A stretch of 64,000 nucleotides of DNA, from contig NZ_NRRG01000017.1 in NCBI RefSeq assembly GCF_016583575.1, forward strand, positions 23,145 through 87,144, given 5' to 3'. Positions within the stretch are counted from its first letter, which is position 1; every line of letters begins with the position of its first letter. The DNA is from Thiocystis violacea (GTDB taxonomy: Bacteria > Pseudomonadota > Gammaproteobacteria > Chromatiales > Chromatiaceae). The translations under genes were made by a program, and so were the position numbers. The notes below the pieces were generated by a model. The model worked only from the letters and a program-made list of their open reading frames with translations. It searched no databases and had not been told where the DNA came from. Below, piece after piece: positions 1-8,460 of this stretch.

Positions 1-1
1 G

Positions 2-163
2 GAGCGCCTTGTCGAGGTCGGGCGTCTGGCGGTCGATCCGTCGTGCGCGCTCACCCGGATCGGAACCATCCGGGTCGGGACGGGGCTTATTCTTCGGCTT
101 CCCGACGGAGAGATCCTCACAACCAATGGGGCAGGTTATGACCACTTCGCTGCTCGACCCTGA
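2..163 (+). CDS. thiL: Thiamine-monophosphate kinase, C-terminal end (partial)
   Basis: Only the last 53 codons lie in the window. The frame beginning at base 2 reads through VGRLAVDPSCALTRIGTIR, then GTGLILRLPDGEIL, and ends NGAGYDHFAARP before TGA. A G-Y-D-H-F ending is typical of ThiL, which phosphorylates thiamine monophosphate to thiamine diphosphate in the cytoplasm. Its stop lies inside pgpA, giving a 26-base overlap, and thiL-pgpA is a common gene order in gammaproteobacteria. The identification rests on a short C-terminal match plus gene order. Confidence 0.8.
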   Translation, partial: ERLVEVGRLAVDPSCALTRIGTIRVGTGLILRLPDGEILTTNGAGYDHFAARP

Positions 164-641
164 GGCCCGCCCGAGTACGGGCTTCGATCGCCGCAAGATC
201 ACGCACTGGATCGCCTTCGGTTTCGGCTCGGGGCTCTCGCCCAAGGCCCCCGGCACGGTCGGCACGCTCGCCGCCATCCCGCTCTATCTGCTGATGAGCC
301 CGCTGCACTGGATGCTCTATGTCGGTTTGGTGCTGGTGTTCACGGTGGCGGGGATCTGGATCTGCGGGAGCGTCGCCCGCGATATCGGCGGCAAGGATCC
401 ATCCGCCATCGTCTGGGACGAATTCGTCGGCTTCCTCATCACCATGCTCGCCGCGCCACCCGGCTGGCTCTGGATCCTCGTCGGATTCCTGGCTTTTCGG
501 CTCTTCGATATCTGGAAACCCTGGCCGATCCGCGTGGTGGATCAGCGGATGGAAGGCGGGCTCGGCATCATGCTGGACGATGTCATCGCCGGAGTCATGG
601 CGGCCTTGGTGCTGTTGATCGCGTCCTGGCTGTTGATCTGA
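138..641 (+). CDS. pgpA: Phosphatidylglycerophosphatase A
   Basis: A 167-residue inner-membrane phosphatase that removes the terminal phosphate of phosphatidylglycerol phosphate to give phosphatidylglycerol. The family signature near the N-terminus (HWIAFGFGSGLSPKAPGTVG) is intact, as are the later D-E pair in IVWDEFVGFL and hydrophobic segments expected of a membrane protein. I chose the ATG at 138 because GGGGCAGG lies just upstream; the in-frame ATG at 126 and earlier starts lie further inside thiL. Overlap with thiL suggests translational coupling. Confidence 0.9.
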   Translation: MTTSLLDPEARPSTGFDRRKITHWIAFGFGSGLSPKAPGTVGTLAAIPLYLLMSPLHWMLYVGLVLVFTVAGIWICGSVARDIGGKDPSAIVWDEFVGFLITMLAAPPGWLWILVGFLAFRLFDIWKPWPIRVVDQRMEGGLGIMLDDVIAGVMAALVLLIASWLLI

Positions 642-724
642 TCCTTGTCTCTTCGGCCTCGGAGCGTACAGGATGGGCATCGCTCTCGCTCTGTCCATCC
701 TACGAATCCGGCTGTTGATCTGAT
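628..724. repeat. Duplicated end of pgpA flanking a small palindromic element
   Basis: The 15 bases GGCTGTTGATCTGAT at the 3' end of pgpA (628-642) recur exactly at 710-724. Between them lies a short palindromic piece in which AGGATGG (670-676) pairs with CCATCCT (695-701) around a GCTCTC-rich loop. This resembles the small GGATGG...CCATCC intergenic palindromes scattered through many gammaproteobacterial genomes. The direct repeat looks like a target duplication or recombination scar. The rest of the 642-814 gap, between convergent pgpA and hoxW, shows no gene. Confidence 0.55.
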
Positions 725-814
725 GTGACCCCGATAGATTCCGGGCGGGGAGGCCGACCGGAAGCCAGCGTCGTCGGATGGATGAAACCTGGCGCGGGTT
801 CCGGGCCGCTCTGG

Positions 815-1294
815 TTAGGGGTGACCGTCGGCGGACAGGGCGGTCCAGCCCTCCTGGGTCATGAGTCGGTCGACCCAGTCCAGCATCCGGTCCAGCGCGG
901 CCTCGGCGATGGGCGTCAGCCGGTAATTGTCGTAGTCGAAGGAGTCGCCGGCGGCGGTGACCAGACAGGTCTCGGGGACGCGTCCGTAGAGTGTCTCGCA
1001 CCAGGCCAACAGCTCGCGTGGATCGAGGAAGTGGGCCATGGTCGAGACGGCCCGCGCGTCGGGTTCGAGACGACGACAGCGGACCGTGCCGGGCGCGGAG
1101 TCCGCGGCGGCGTCCAGAAAGATCACCCGATCCTTGTCCGCGATGTCCGCGACCAGCTCGGCGGTGAGGATGTGCCGCGAGATGACCTCGACCCCGGTGG
1201 GGAGGCTCCGGTTTTCCAGGCGATCGGCGGCGAGCGGTCCAAGGGCGTCGTCCCCCCGGATGGGGCTGCCGTACCCGATGATGAGCGTCTTCAA
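815..1294 (-). CDS. hoxW: Hydrogenase maturation endopeptidase HoxW
   Basis: A 159-residue member of the HyaD/HycI/HoxW protease family, which cleaves the C-terminal tail of a [NiFe]-hydrogenase large subunit once nickel is inserted. The N-terminus IIGYGSPIRGDDALGP carries the conserved G-x-D nickel-sensing region, and the metal-binding Asp (FLDAA) and His (MAHFLDP) follow. It lies 11 bases downstream of hoxH, its expected substrate, and is probably the last gene of the hox operon. Confidence 0.9.
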   Translation of the reverse strand: MKTLIIGYGSPIRGDDALGPLAADRLENRSLPTGVEVISRHILTAELVADIADKDRVIFLDAAADSAPGTVRCRRLEPDARAVSTMAHFLDPRELLAWCETLYGRVPETCLVTAAGDSFDYDNYRLTPIAEAALDRMLDWVDRLMTQEGWTALSADGHP

Positions 1295-1305
1295 GATCGT
1301 CGTTC

Positions 1306-2733
1306 CTAGCCGCGCTCGAGGCTGTCGACGACACGCCCGGAGGCGTCCTTGAGTTCGATGCGCAGCGGCATCTGGCCGAAGGCGTGCGAGGCGCAGGACA
1401 GACAGGGATCGAAGCAGCGGATCACCGCCTCGACCCGGTTGAGCATGCCTTCCTGAAGGTTGTTGCCGTCGACATAGGCGTCCGCGACCTGGCGGATGGA
1501 CTGGTTCATGGCCAGATTGTTGTGTCCGGTGGCGATGATCAGGTTGACCCAGGTGATGAGTCCGTCGTCGTCGATGCGGTAGTGATGGATGAGCGTGCCG
1601 CGCGGCGCCTCGGAGACGCCGATACCCTCGGCGCGGTTGCTGCGGGCGCGGGCTCGGACACGGCTGTCGAGGATCGTCGGATCCTTGAGCAGACGCTCCA
1701 TCATCTCCAGCGCGTAGATGATCTCGACCAGTCGCGCATAGTGATAGTGGAAGCTGCTGGCGATGGGGCCTGATTCCTGGAGCATGTGGAACTCGGCCAG
1801 GGCCACGTCGGCATAGGGCGTGCCACAGGCTTGGGCGTTGTTGAGCCGGGCCAGGGGACCGACCCGATAGATGCCCTTGGGATAGCCCTGGGGCTTGTAG
1901 TAGGGGAACTTCATGTAGCTGAAGTCCTCGACCGCCTCGCCGATCACCCGCTCATAGTCCTCGGGTGGCACCATGTCCTCGACGATGCGGCCCTTGGCGT
2001 CCTTGATGCGCAGCAGACCGTCATAGTGTTCCAGATTGCCCTGAGGCGTGACCAGGCTCAGGAACATGGTCGGCAGACGGCCGAAGTGCGTCGCCTCGTC
2101 CTTGAACTTGGGCACCAGGGTCTTGAAGAAGTCGTAGGTCCGTTTGGCGATCTCCAATCCCTCGGGGAGCAGCTTGAGCATGGCGTCGCGCTTTTCGAGC
2201 GTCAGGGGTTCGTTGACGCCACCGGGCACGACCCAAGTGGGATGGATCTTCTTGCCGCCGAGCGTTTCGATGATGCTCTGGCCGATCTGACGCAGACGGA
2301 TGCCGTCGCGGGCCAGGGCCGGATCCTGACGCATGACCCCGAAGATGTTGCGCGAGATCGGGTCCGAGTCCCATCCCAGCAGCAGATCCGGCGAGGACAG
2401 ATGGAAGAAGGAGAGCGCGTGCGACTGGGTGATCTGGGCGAGATTCATGATCCGGCGCAGGTGTTCGCCGGTCGGCGGGATCGTGACCGACAGCAGGTGG
2501 TCGCACGCCTTGTTGGAGGCCAGCAGATGGCTGACCGGGCAAATGCCGCAGGTGCGCGCGGTCAGGGCCGGCATCTCGCGGTAGGGGCGACCCTCGCAGA
2601 ACTTCTCGAAGCCGCGAAACTGCGTGAGATGAAAGCGCGCGTCCTCGACTTCGCCCCCGTCGCCGAGTTGCAGGGTGATGCGGGCGTGGCCCTCGATGCG
2701 GGTGACGGGTTCGATGGTGATCGTGCGGCTCAT
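1306..2733 (-). CDS. hoxH: Bidirectional [NiFe]-hydrogenase large subunit HoxH
   Basis: A 475-residue catalytic subunit that binds the NiFe(CN)2CO centre and oxidises or evolves hydrogen. The N-terminal CxxC is in RTCGICPVSH and the C-terminal nickel ligands are in DPCLSCASH. After that His, 25 residues remain as the tail expected to be cut off by HoxW. Start ATG at 2733 is preceded by GAGGGG and opens with MSRTITIEPVTRIEGHA, the usual family start; the frame stays open further upstream but lacks homology there. HoxY and HoxH form the hydrogenase module of the HoxEFUYH complex. Confidence 0.96.
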   Translation of the reverse strand: MSRTITIEPVTRIEGHARITLQLGDGGEVEDARFHLTQFRGFEKFCEGRPYREMPALTARTCGICPVSHLLASNKACDHLLSVTIPPTGEHLRRIMNLAQITQSHALSFFHLSSPDLLLGWDSDPISRNIFGVMRQDPALARDGIRLRQIGQSIIETLGGKKIHPTWVVPGGVNEPLTLEKRDAMLKLLPEGLEIAKRTYDFFKTLVPKFKDEATHFGRLPTMFLSLVTPQGNLEHYDGLLRIKDAKGRIVEDMVPPEDYERVIGEAVEDFSYMKFPYYKPQGYPKGIYRVGPLARLNNAQACGTPYADVALAEFHMLQESGPIASSFHYHYARLVEIIYALEMMERLLKDPTILDSRVRARARSNRAEGIGVSEAPRGTLIHHYRIDDDGLITWVNLIIATGHNNLAMNQSIRQVADAYVDGNNLQEGMLNRVEAVIRCFDPCLSCASHAFGQMPLRIELKDASGRVVDSLERG

Positions 2734-2857
2734 GGATTCAATCCCCTCTAAGTGGCGGTGGAGCGTGCCGGATAAGGATCGGGTCAGCGGTCCGGTGACC
2801 GGCGCCGATCCGCCGGCAAGGACGGCTACCTGATCGGAGCGCGCCAACATCGAGACG

Positions 2858-3148
2858 TTAGAGCGGTGCTCCCTGCTCCTCGTTCTCCAGCGCCTTGGTG
2901 GTGATCTCGTAATAGAGATGAATGATGGAGCCGATGATCCCGTTCAGCTCGGGGTGCTGCTCCCACTTGGGCTGCAAGGCCGAGGAGTCCTCGAAAACCT
3001 CCTGTAGGAACTGCATGTCGAAGGAGTCGAGTCGCTCGCCGCGATCGACCTTGGCCTTGATGTCGAGGGCGCGCGGCAGGCGCTGGGTGCGCATCCGATC
3101 GAGGAGGGTCACGATGATGCCGCTATCGGTGTCGTCTGTATCTTTCAT
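2858..3148 (-). CDS. Small protein of unknown function between hoxY and hoxH
   Basis: A 96-residue soluble, probably helical protein. It starts [19 protein letters not shown], has a charged middle and a C-terminal hydrophobic helix ([20 protein letters not shown]) before an acidic end. AGAAGG lies seven bases before the ATG, a good ribosome binding site, so it is probably translated. It is on the hox strand, 44 bases after hoxY and about 124 bases before hoxH. No cysteines are present, so it is not an electron carrier. A chaperone or assembly role for HoxY/HoxH is only an inference from position. Confidence 0.75.
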   Translation of the reverse strand: MKDTDDTDSGIIVTLLDRMRTQRLPRALDIKAKVDRGERLDSFDMQFLQEVFEDSSALQPKWEQHPELNGIIGSIIHLYYEITTKALENEEQGAPL

Positions 3149-3192
3149 CCGCCAGCCTTCTTGGAGTTGAGAACCTGTTTCACTGTTTGGGC

Positions 3193-3735
3193 CTAGGCGC
3201 CAAAACGCGTGACCGAACTCGGATCCGGTACGCGACCCTCGATCAACTCGTTGAGCACATACCAGATGGCATCCGCGCTGGGCGGACAGCCCGGCACGAA
3301 GATGTCGACCGCGACCTCGCCGTGGATGGGTTTGACGGTGGTGAGCAGGGCCGGAACCCCGCGGGTCGGGATCTGGGGTTGCAGGGTGACGTTTTCGCGA
3401 TAGGAACGATCCATCACGTCGTCCAGCTTGAAATAATTGCGCATGGCGGGGACGTTGCCGTTGACCGCGCAGTCGCCGAGGCTGATGAGGATCTTGCAGT
3501 GCCGCCGGAAGGCGCGGGCCTTCTCCAGGTCGTCGACGGAGCTGATGGACCCCTCCAGGAGGCCCACGTCCACGGTCTCCGGCAACTCCTTGGAATCCAC
3601 CAGCGGGCTGTAGACGATGTCGATCTTCCGGGCCAGTTCGATCAGACGTTCGTCCATGTCCAGAAAGGACATGTGACATCCCGAACAGCCGTCCAGCCAG
3701 GTGGTGGCGACCGTGATCCGAGTCGGTGTGCTCAT
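3193..3735 (-). CDS. hoxY: Bidirectional [NiFe]-hydrogenase small subunit HoxY
   Basis: A 180-residue small subunit carrying the proximal [4Fe-4S] cluster that passes electrons from HoxH toward the diaphorase. Cluster ligands are visible in [22 protein letters not shown] and [10 protein letters not shown]. The ATG at 3735 overlaps the hoxU stop as ATGA, so the two are translationally coupled. Length fits the short cytoplasmic HoxY type, which lacks the Tat signal and the extra C-terminal clusters of membrane-bound uptake hydrogenases. Confidence 0.95.
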   Translation of the reverse strand: MSTPTRITVATTWLDGCSGCHMSFLDMDERLIELARKIDIVYSPLVDSKELPETVDVGLLEGSISSVDDLEKARAFRRHCKILISLGDCAVNGNVPAMRNYFKLDDVMDRSYRENVTLQPQIPTRGVPALLTTVKPIHGEVAVDIFVPGCPPSADAIWYVLNELIEGRVPDPSSVTRFGA

Positions 3736-4463
3736 GGTGCGTGTCTCCGGCGCGCGAGGATCGGCAGGAAGTGCTGGTCCTTGACCATTTCGCCCACGGA
3801 CGTGCCCTGCTTGACCAGCGCGCCCGTTGGGCAGACCTGCACGCACTTGCCGCAACTCGTGCAGGATTCGCTCTCGCCCCAGGGGGTGGCCAGGTCGGTG
3901 ATGACCCGGCAGTCGCTGCCGCGCCCCATGACATCCCAGGTGTGGGCGCCCTCGATCTCGTCGCAGACCCTCACGCAGCGGGTGCAGAGGATGCAGCGAT
4001 TGTGATCCACCCGGAACATCTCGTGCGAGCTGTCCACCGGATAGGGAACCTGTCGATAAGGCACTCGCACATGGTCGACGCCGCAGCGCTGCGCGAGCCA
4101 TTGCAGTTCGCAATGGCCATTGGAGACGCAGACCGAGCAGACATGATTGCGCTCGGCGAAGAGCAGCTCGATGATGGTGCGGCGATAGCGTTGCAGCTTT
4201 TCGGTGTTGGTCTGGATGCGCATCCCCTCGGCGACCCGGGTCGAACAGGCCGCGAGCAGTCGGTTCTGCCCGGCCACCTCGACCATGCAGAGTCGGCAGC
4301 CGCCCCAGATCGTGAGTCCGTCCAGGTGACAGAGGCTGGGGATGGGGATCTTGTTCTCCCGGCAGACCTCGATGATGGTCTCGTCCTCGCGGGCGGAGAG
4401 ATCCCGGTCGTCGATCCTGAGGGTGACGACGCGGACATTCGGTTGTGTTGGGGGTGGGGGCAT
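3732..4463 (-). CDS. hoxU: Hox hydrogenase diaphorase subunit HoxU
   Basis: A 243-residue NuoG-N-terminus-like iron-sulfur subunit linking HoxF to HoxY. In order it shows a plant-type [2Fe-2S] site ([17 protein letters not shown] with a later Cys), a His/Cys [4Fe-4S] site ([15 protein letters not shown]) and two ferredoxin-type sites ([11 protein letters not shown] and [12 protein letters not shown]). It sits between the toxin/immunity-like pair and hoxY and overlaps hoxY by four bases. Its 5' end is 84 bases from the inserted pair, whereas hoxF normally abuts hoxU. Confidence 0.95.
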   Translation of the reverse strand: MPPPPTQPNVRVVTLRIDDRDLSAREDETIIEVCRENKIPIPSLCHLDGLTIWGGCRLCMVEVAGQNRLLAACSTRVAEGMRIQTNTEKLQRYRRTIIELLFAERNHVCSVCVSNGHCELQWLAQRCGVDHVRVPYRQVPYPVDSSHEMFRVDHNRCILCTRCVRVCDEIEGAHTWDVMGRGSDCRVITDLATPWGESESCTSCGKCVQVCPTGALVKQGTSVGEMVKDQHFLPILARRRHAP

Positions 4464-4547
4464 GGTGGCTCCGTGGAATCGTCGTTATGCCGTCAGTGCC
4501 AGTCGAACGTCGGGATCGGGAAATCGAGGTCGAGTCATGACAGGCAT

Positions 4548-4874
4548 TCAAGCCGCGCGAGACAACTGTTGATTGACGCTTTGCCAGAAGGCCGCCACCG
4601 ATGTTCCTGCCCCGTCGAAGAAGTCCTCGAAGAAACCAGGCTCGTTGAGCGCGGAAGGATAGGCGTAGCGCTCCCCCTCTGGGCCGACCGAACTGACCCA
4701 GTCGACGGGCTCCCTGTCATCGAGAAGGGTAAAAAGGCTCGCGGGGTAGAGATAGGGTTTGCCCAGGTCGTTAAGGATTCGGTAGTCGTCTGCTTCGATG
4801 CCAATCACACAATAGGCCTGTCCCGAGGTTAAGTCGGGATAGTCGGAATTGGGCGCGCTCAGTTTGACGATCAT
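4548..4874 (-). CDS. Putative immunity or antitoxin-like protein in the hox operon
   Basis: A 108-residue acidic cytoplasmic protein. The start at 4874 overlaps the stop of the preceding small gene as ATGA and reads MIVKLSAPNSDYPDLTSGQA; an in-frame ATG at 4931 would run deep into that gene. The middle (YCVIGIEADDYRILNDLGKP) and the block YAYPSALNEPGFFEDFFD look to me like small proteins that accompany polymorphic-toxin C-terminal domains, but that recognition is from memory. The coupling argues that it works with its upstream partner rather than with hydrogenase. Confidence 0.6.
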   Translation of the reverse strand: MIVKLSAPNSDYPDLTSGQAYCVIGIEADDYRILNDLGKPYLYPASLFTLLDDREPVDWVSSVGPEGERYAYPSALNEPGFFEDFFDGAGTSVAAFWQSVNQQLSRAA

Positions 4875-5104
4875 TTGGGCAGTCTCTTCAGCTTGATCTC
4901 GAAGCGTCCAATGCCGTGGTGTTCGTACCAATGGTACTCATGGTCCTCACCCGCGATCTCGAGGATTGGGCTGCTCTTCTTCGCCCATTGCGAGGCTTGT
5001 CCTCCATAGGTCGAGAGCAGCCGTGGGAGATCGCGGATGCGTTGTCCCTTGGCGATGACACGGGATTGGGCGATCAGATCCTTCGTGAGTCCTGGCTCCC
5101 GCAT
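4871..5104 (-). CDS. Putative small toxin-domain protein in the hox operon
   Basis: A 77-residue basic protein with no signal peptide. It reads LIAQSRVIAKGQRIRDLPRL, then a YGG-Q-x4-W-x-K-K-S-S stretch, and ends around EYHWYEHHGIGRFEIKLKRL. The H-W-Y-E-H...F-x-I-K-L-K pattern resembles C-terminal toxin tips of RHS or contact-dependent proteins, here as a free-standing module. It starts 11 bases after the hoxF stop, where GGCTAAC occurs twice in tandem. It overlaps the next gene by four bases. Alternatively it is an orphan domain with no toxicity. Confidence 0.55.
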   Translation of the reverse strand: MREPGLTKDLIAQSRVIAKGQRIRDLPRLLSTYGGQASQWAKKSSPILEIAGEDHEYHWYEHHGIGRFEIKLKRLPK

Positions 5105-5115
5105 GGCGTTAGCCG

Positions 5116-6726
5116 TTAGCCGTCGCCAAGCTTCTGTTCGTACTCGTCACGAAAATATCTCAGGGTGCTCAAGACCGGATTCGGCGCCGTCTGGCCCAGT
5201 CCGCAGAGGCTGGTGGCCTGAACCACCTCGCAGAGTTCCTCCAGCAGGGTCAGATCCGCCTGGGTGCCCTGCGACCTGGTGATCTTGTCCAGGAGTCCAT
5301 GCATCTGCTGCGTCCCGGCACGGCAGGGGATGCACTTGCCGCACGACTCGGTCATGCAGAACTCCATGAAATAGCGCGCGACGTCGACCATGCAGGAGCT
5401 GTCGTCCATCACGATCATGCCGCCGGAGCCCATCATGGTGCCGAGCGTCTTGAGGCTGTCGTAATCCACTGGAATATCCAGATGGGCCTCCGGGATGCAG
5501 CCGCCGGAGGGGCCGCCGGTCTGGACCGCCTTGAAGGCGCGCCCATCGGGGATGCCACCGCCAATGACCTCGATGATGTCGCGCAATTTAGTGCCCATGG
5601 GCACCTCGATCAGCCCGGTGTTCTCGATCTTTCCGGCCAGGGCGAAGACCTTTGTCCCTTTCGATCGCTCGGTGCCGATGGAGGCGAACCAGTCGCCGCC
5701 CTCGCGGATGATGGGGGCGATGTTGGCGAAGGTCTCGACGTTGTTGATCAGGGTCGGACAGCCCCAGAGTCCGGACTCGGCGGGGTAGGGCGGGCGCGGG
5801 CGCGGCTGACCGCGCAGACCCTCGATGGAGGCCATGAGGGCGGTCTCCTCGCCGCAGACGAAGGCGCCGGCACCCAGTCGGATCTCGATCTCGAAAGCGA
5901 ACTGGGTATCCGCGACCTTGCTGCCCAGGAAGCCGGCCCGTTTCGCCTTGCGGATCGCGGTCTGGAGCCGTTCCACGGCGAGCGGATACTCCGCGCGGAC
6001 GTAGACATAGCCCTTGTTCGCTCCCACCGCGTAGGCCGCGATCGCCATGCCCTCAAGGATTCGATGCGGGTCGGACTCCAGCACGGCGCGGTCCATGAAG
6101 GCGCCCGGATCGCCCTCGTCGGCATTGCAGATCACGTATTTCTGACCGGCCGGCATCTTGGCGATGGTCGACCACTTGAGGCCGGTCGGATAGCCGCCGC
6201 CGCCGCGTCCGCGCAGTCCGCTCGTGGTTATCTCGCGCAGCACATCGCCCGGCGTCATCTCGCTCAGGGCCTGGACCAGGGCCGCGTAGCCGCCGACTGC
6301 CACGTAGCCCTTGAAGCTGTCCGGGTCGATGATCCCGGAGTTTTCCAGGACGATCCGCTGCTGGCGGGCGAAAAAGGGCTGGTCGGTCGGACAGCGCAGA
6401 CGTTCGACCGGAGCGCCCCGCACACTGGCCATGATCTCGGGTGCGTCGGCGGCGGTCACGTCGCGATAGACCAGGGAATCGGCGAGATCGCTGTCCCGCT
6501 TGGCCACCGCGACCAGCGGGCCGGCGGAGCACAGCCCCATGCAGCCGACACCCTTGACCTTGCAGGTGCCGCCTCCGTCTCCGCAGGCCTTGGTGAGCGC
6601 CTCCAGGACTGGCAGCGAGCCGGAGGACTGGCAGCTCGCCGCCACGCACACCCGCACCTCGTGCTCGACATGCGCCTCCTCGGCGCGGTATTCGGCGGCC
6701 TTCTCGGCCAGATCTTCCAAGTGCAT
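5116..6726 (-). CDS. hoxF: Hox hydrogenase diaphorase flavoprotein HoxF
   Basis: A 536-residue NuoF-like NAD(H)-binding subunit. An N-terminal thioredoxin-like [2Fe-2S] domain (CVAASC, then [14 protein letters not shown]) precedes the FMN/NAD domain, with [16 protein letters not shown] and the [14 protein letters not shown] region. The C-terminal [4Fe-4S] ligands are in [12 protein letters not shown] and [13 protein letters not shown]. It transfers electrons between NAD(H) and the iron-sulfur chain to HoxYH. It follows hoxE after a one-base gap. Confidence 0.96.
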   Translation of the reverse strand: MHLEDLAEKAAEYRAEEAHVEHEVRVCVAASCQSSGSLPVLEALTKACGDGGGTCKVKGVGCMGLCSAGPLVAVAKRDSDLADSLVYRDVTAADAPEIMASVRGAPVERLRCPTDQPFFARQQRIVLENSGIIDPDSFKGYVAVGGYAALVQALSEMTPGDVLREITTSGLRGRGGGGYPTGLKWSTIAKMPAGQKYVICNADEGDPGAFMDRAVLESDPHRILEGMAIAAYAVGANKGYVYVRAEYPLAVERLQTAIRKAKRAGFLGSKVADTQFAFEIEIRLGAGAFVCGEETALMASIEGLRGQPRPRPPYPAESGLWGCPTLINNVETFANIAPIIREGGDWFASIGTERSKGTKVFALAGKIENTGLIEVPMGTKLRDIIEVIGGGIPDGRAFKAVQTGGPSGGCIPEAHLDIPVDYDSLKTLGTMMGSGGMIVMDDSSCMVDVARYFMEFCMTESCGKCIPCRAGTQQMHGLLDKITRSQGTQADLTLLEELCEVVQATSLCGLGQTAPNPVLSTLRYFRDEYEQKLGDG

Positions 6727-6727
6727 G

Positions 6728-7222
6728 TCAGTTCAGCTCCTCTAGCGTGGCGACCAGGGTGTCCTTCACCTGCTTGCCGATCACCTCGCCATCCAGCACG
6801 ACGGCGGGCGCCAGTCCGCAGGCGCCGACGCAGCGCGCCGTCAGCACGGACAGTCGGTCGTCCTCGGTCGTATCGCCGGGATTGACGCCGTAGCGCTCCT
6901 GGATTCCTTCCAACAGCGCTCCAGCCCCCTTGATATAGCAGGCGGTGCCGGTGCAGACCACGCAGGCATGACGCCCCTTCGGCTTGAGCATGAAGATGTG
7001 GTAGAAGGTCGCGACGCCGAAGACCTTACTCAAGGGCAGGTCGAGCGAGGCGGCGACGAACCGCAGCGAGGTCTCGTCGAGAAAGCCGAACGCATCCTGC
7101 ACGCTGTGCAAAGTTTCGATCAGGGCGTGGCCCGTGTAGCCGTTACGGCGCATCGTGGCGTTGACGAGCTTCCAGCGCTTGTCGTCGCTGGGCAATGGCG
7201 GCTTGGCTTGCTGCACTGTCAT
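6728..7222 (-). CDS. hoxE: Hox hydrogenase diaphorase subunit HoxE
   Basis: A 164-residue NuoE-like subunit with one thioredoxin-fold [2Fe-2S] cluster; its ligands lie in [11 protein letters not shown] and [11 protein letters not shown]. Presence of HoxE marks the five-subunit HoxEFUYH type also found in cyanobacteria and in the Thiocapsa Hox1 enzyme, rather than the four-subunit soluble hydrogenase of Ralstonia. ATG at 7222 is preceded by GGGAGGTGAC, a near-perfect ribosome binding site. It is the first gene of the leftward operon; the 137 bases up to pssA must hold both divergent promoters, but I see no convincing boxes. Confidence 0.95.
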   Translation of the reverse strand: MTVQQAKPPLPSDDKRWKLVNATMRRNGYTGHALIETLHSVQDAFGFLDETSLRFVAASLDLPLSKVFGVATFYHIFMLKPKGRHACVVCTGTACYIKGAGALLEGIQERYGVNPGDTTEDDRLSVLTARCVGACGLAPAVVLDGEVIGKQVKDTLVATLEELN

Positions 7223-7359
7223 GTCACCTCCCGAGGGTGGACGGTATTGACGCTCGCTGTCGATATGGCGTGCCTGGCTTGGGCGATTTGTCTTCGGCAC
7301 CCGAGGGGCGCGGCGATACACTGGCCCGCCAGTTCCATCGATAACCGATACGCATCACT

Positions 7360-8118
7360 ATGGACGAAACCCTTCCTCCCCGCAAAATACGACGCGGCAT
7401 TTATCTGCTGCCCAACCTCTTCACGACCGCGGCCCTCTTCGCGGGCTTCTACGCCGTGCTGTCCGCCACGCAGGGGCGTTTCGAGGCCGCCGCGCTCGGG
7501 ATCCTGGCCGCCATGGTCCTGGATGGCTTCGACGGACGGATCGCCCGGATCACCAACACCCAGAGCGCCTTTGGCGCCGAGTATGACAGCCTTTCGGACA
7601 TGGTCGCCTTTGGTGTCGCTCCGGCCCTGGTCGCCTACCATTGGGCCTTGGGCGGGCTGGGCAAGGTCGGTTGGCTGGCGGCCTTCGTCTACACCGCCGC
7701 CGCCGCCCTGCGTCTGGCTCGATTCAACACCCAGATCGGCATTGCCGACAAACGCTATTTTCAGGGTCTCGCGAGCCCAGCGGCGGCGGCCATCATCGCC
7801 ACCGGGATCTGGACCGCGAACGACCTGGGCATCGACGGGGCCAATGTGTCCTGGCTGGCCGCCTTCCTGACGGCCGGCGCCGGACTCCTGATGGTGAGCA
7901 ATTTTCGCTATCTGAGCTTCAAGCAGCTCAACCTGCAGGGGCGGGTACCCTTTCTCCTGGCGGTCGCGGTGATGCTGGGCTTCGCCGTCGTTTACATCTA
8001 TCCGCCGCTGGTGCTGTTCCTGCTGGCCTTGACCTATGCCGTTTCGGGTCCGGTCTGGACTCTGTCTCGACTGAGAAGGAGGGGCCGGGTACGTCGTCAT
8101 CGGGATCCCGCGGCTTGA
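7360..8118 (+). CDS. pssA: CDP-diacylglycerol--serine O-phosphatidyltransferase
   Basis: A 252-residue integral membrane enzyme of the CDP-alcohol phosphatidyltransferase family that makes phosphatidylserine, the precursor of phosphatidylethanolamine. The catalytic D-G-x2-A-R-x8-G-x3-D-x3-D motif is complete at residues 58-80 (D58, G59, A62, R63, G72, D76, D80). Several hydrophobic helices follow and the C-terminus is Arg-rich. It is transcribed away from hoxE. The first residues (MDETLPPRKIRRGIYLLPN) match the PssA type II lineage. Confidence 0.92.
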   Translation: MDETLPPRKIRRGIYLLPNLFTTAALFAGFYAVLSATQGRFEAAALGILAAMVLDGFDGRIARITNTQSAFGAEYDSLSDMVAFGVAPALVAYHWALGGLGKVGWLAAFVYTAAAALRLARFNTQIGIADKRYFQGLASPAAAAIIATGIWTANDLGIDGANVSWLAAFLTAGAGLLMVSNFRYLSFKQLNLQGRVPFLLAVAVMLGFAVVYIYPPLVLFLLALTYAVSGPVWTLSRLRRRGRVRRHRDPAA

Positions 8119-8304
8119 GACGCGCGCGGGGCGATTCCGGGGCGATCGCCCTGGATCGCCGAGTCCGTCCCCGGAGGTTCGATGGGTGGCTCTCGGGACG
8201 GTGATACCGATCGTCGTTGAAGTGCCGTCGTGTGAAGGCGGGCGCGGGTCGCGCCTGGCGAGAGTTCGCTGTTCGCCGGGCGTTCTGCCTGGTGAACACG
8301 CACA

Positions 8305-8340
8305 AAAAAAGACGCCGCATTTTCATGCGGCGTCTTTTTT
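8305..8340 (-). terminator. Strong bidirectional Rho-independent terminator
   Basis: A perfect 10-base-pair stem (GACGCCGCAT at 8311-8320, ATGCGGCGTC at 8325-8334) with a four-base loop is flanked by A7 on the left and T6 on the right. It therefore works in both directions. It lies 31 bases past the 3' end of the tRNA-Leu gene on the minus strand and about 190 bases past pssA on the plus strand, so it probably terminates both. Confidence 0.92.
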
Positions 8341-8370
8341 GTTCTCGTCTTCGTGGGACGAGGGCGTGTT

Positions 8371-8457
8371 TGGTGCCGAGGAGAGGACTCGAACCTCCAC
8401 GAGCTTTCGCTCACATGGACCTGAACCATGCGCGTCTACCAATTCCGCCACCTCGGC
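8371..8457 (-). tRNA. tRNA-Leu (anticodon CAG)
   Basis: On the minus strand the gene begins GCCGAGG and ends CCTCGGCACCA, giving a 7-bp acceptor stem, discriminator A and an encoded CCA. The anticodon arm is CATGG-TTCAGGT-CCATG, placing CAG at the anticodon, so it reads CUG leucine codons. A long variable arm (GTGAGCGAAAGCTCGT) makes it class II, as expected for leucine. The T arm contains GGTTCGAGTCC. Length is 87 bases including CCA. Confidence 0.96.
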
Positions 8458-8460
8458 AGT

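Noticed and set aside
117..1334. A 405-codon minus-strand frame covering pgpA and hoxW
   Set aside because: Overlaps two genes with intact motifs; its translation is Arg/His/Pro-rich without homology.
7223..7359. Possible FNR or sigma-54 sites upstream of hoxE
   Set aside because: Fragments such as TTATCGAT and TGGC are present but spacing and half-site match are poor; no regulator can be named from sequence.
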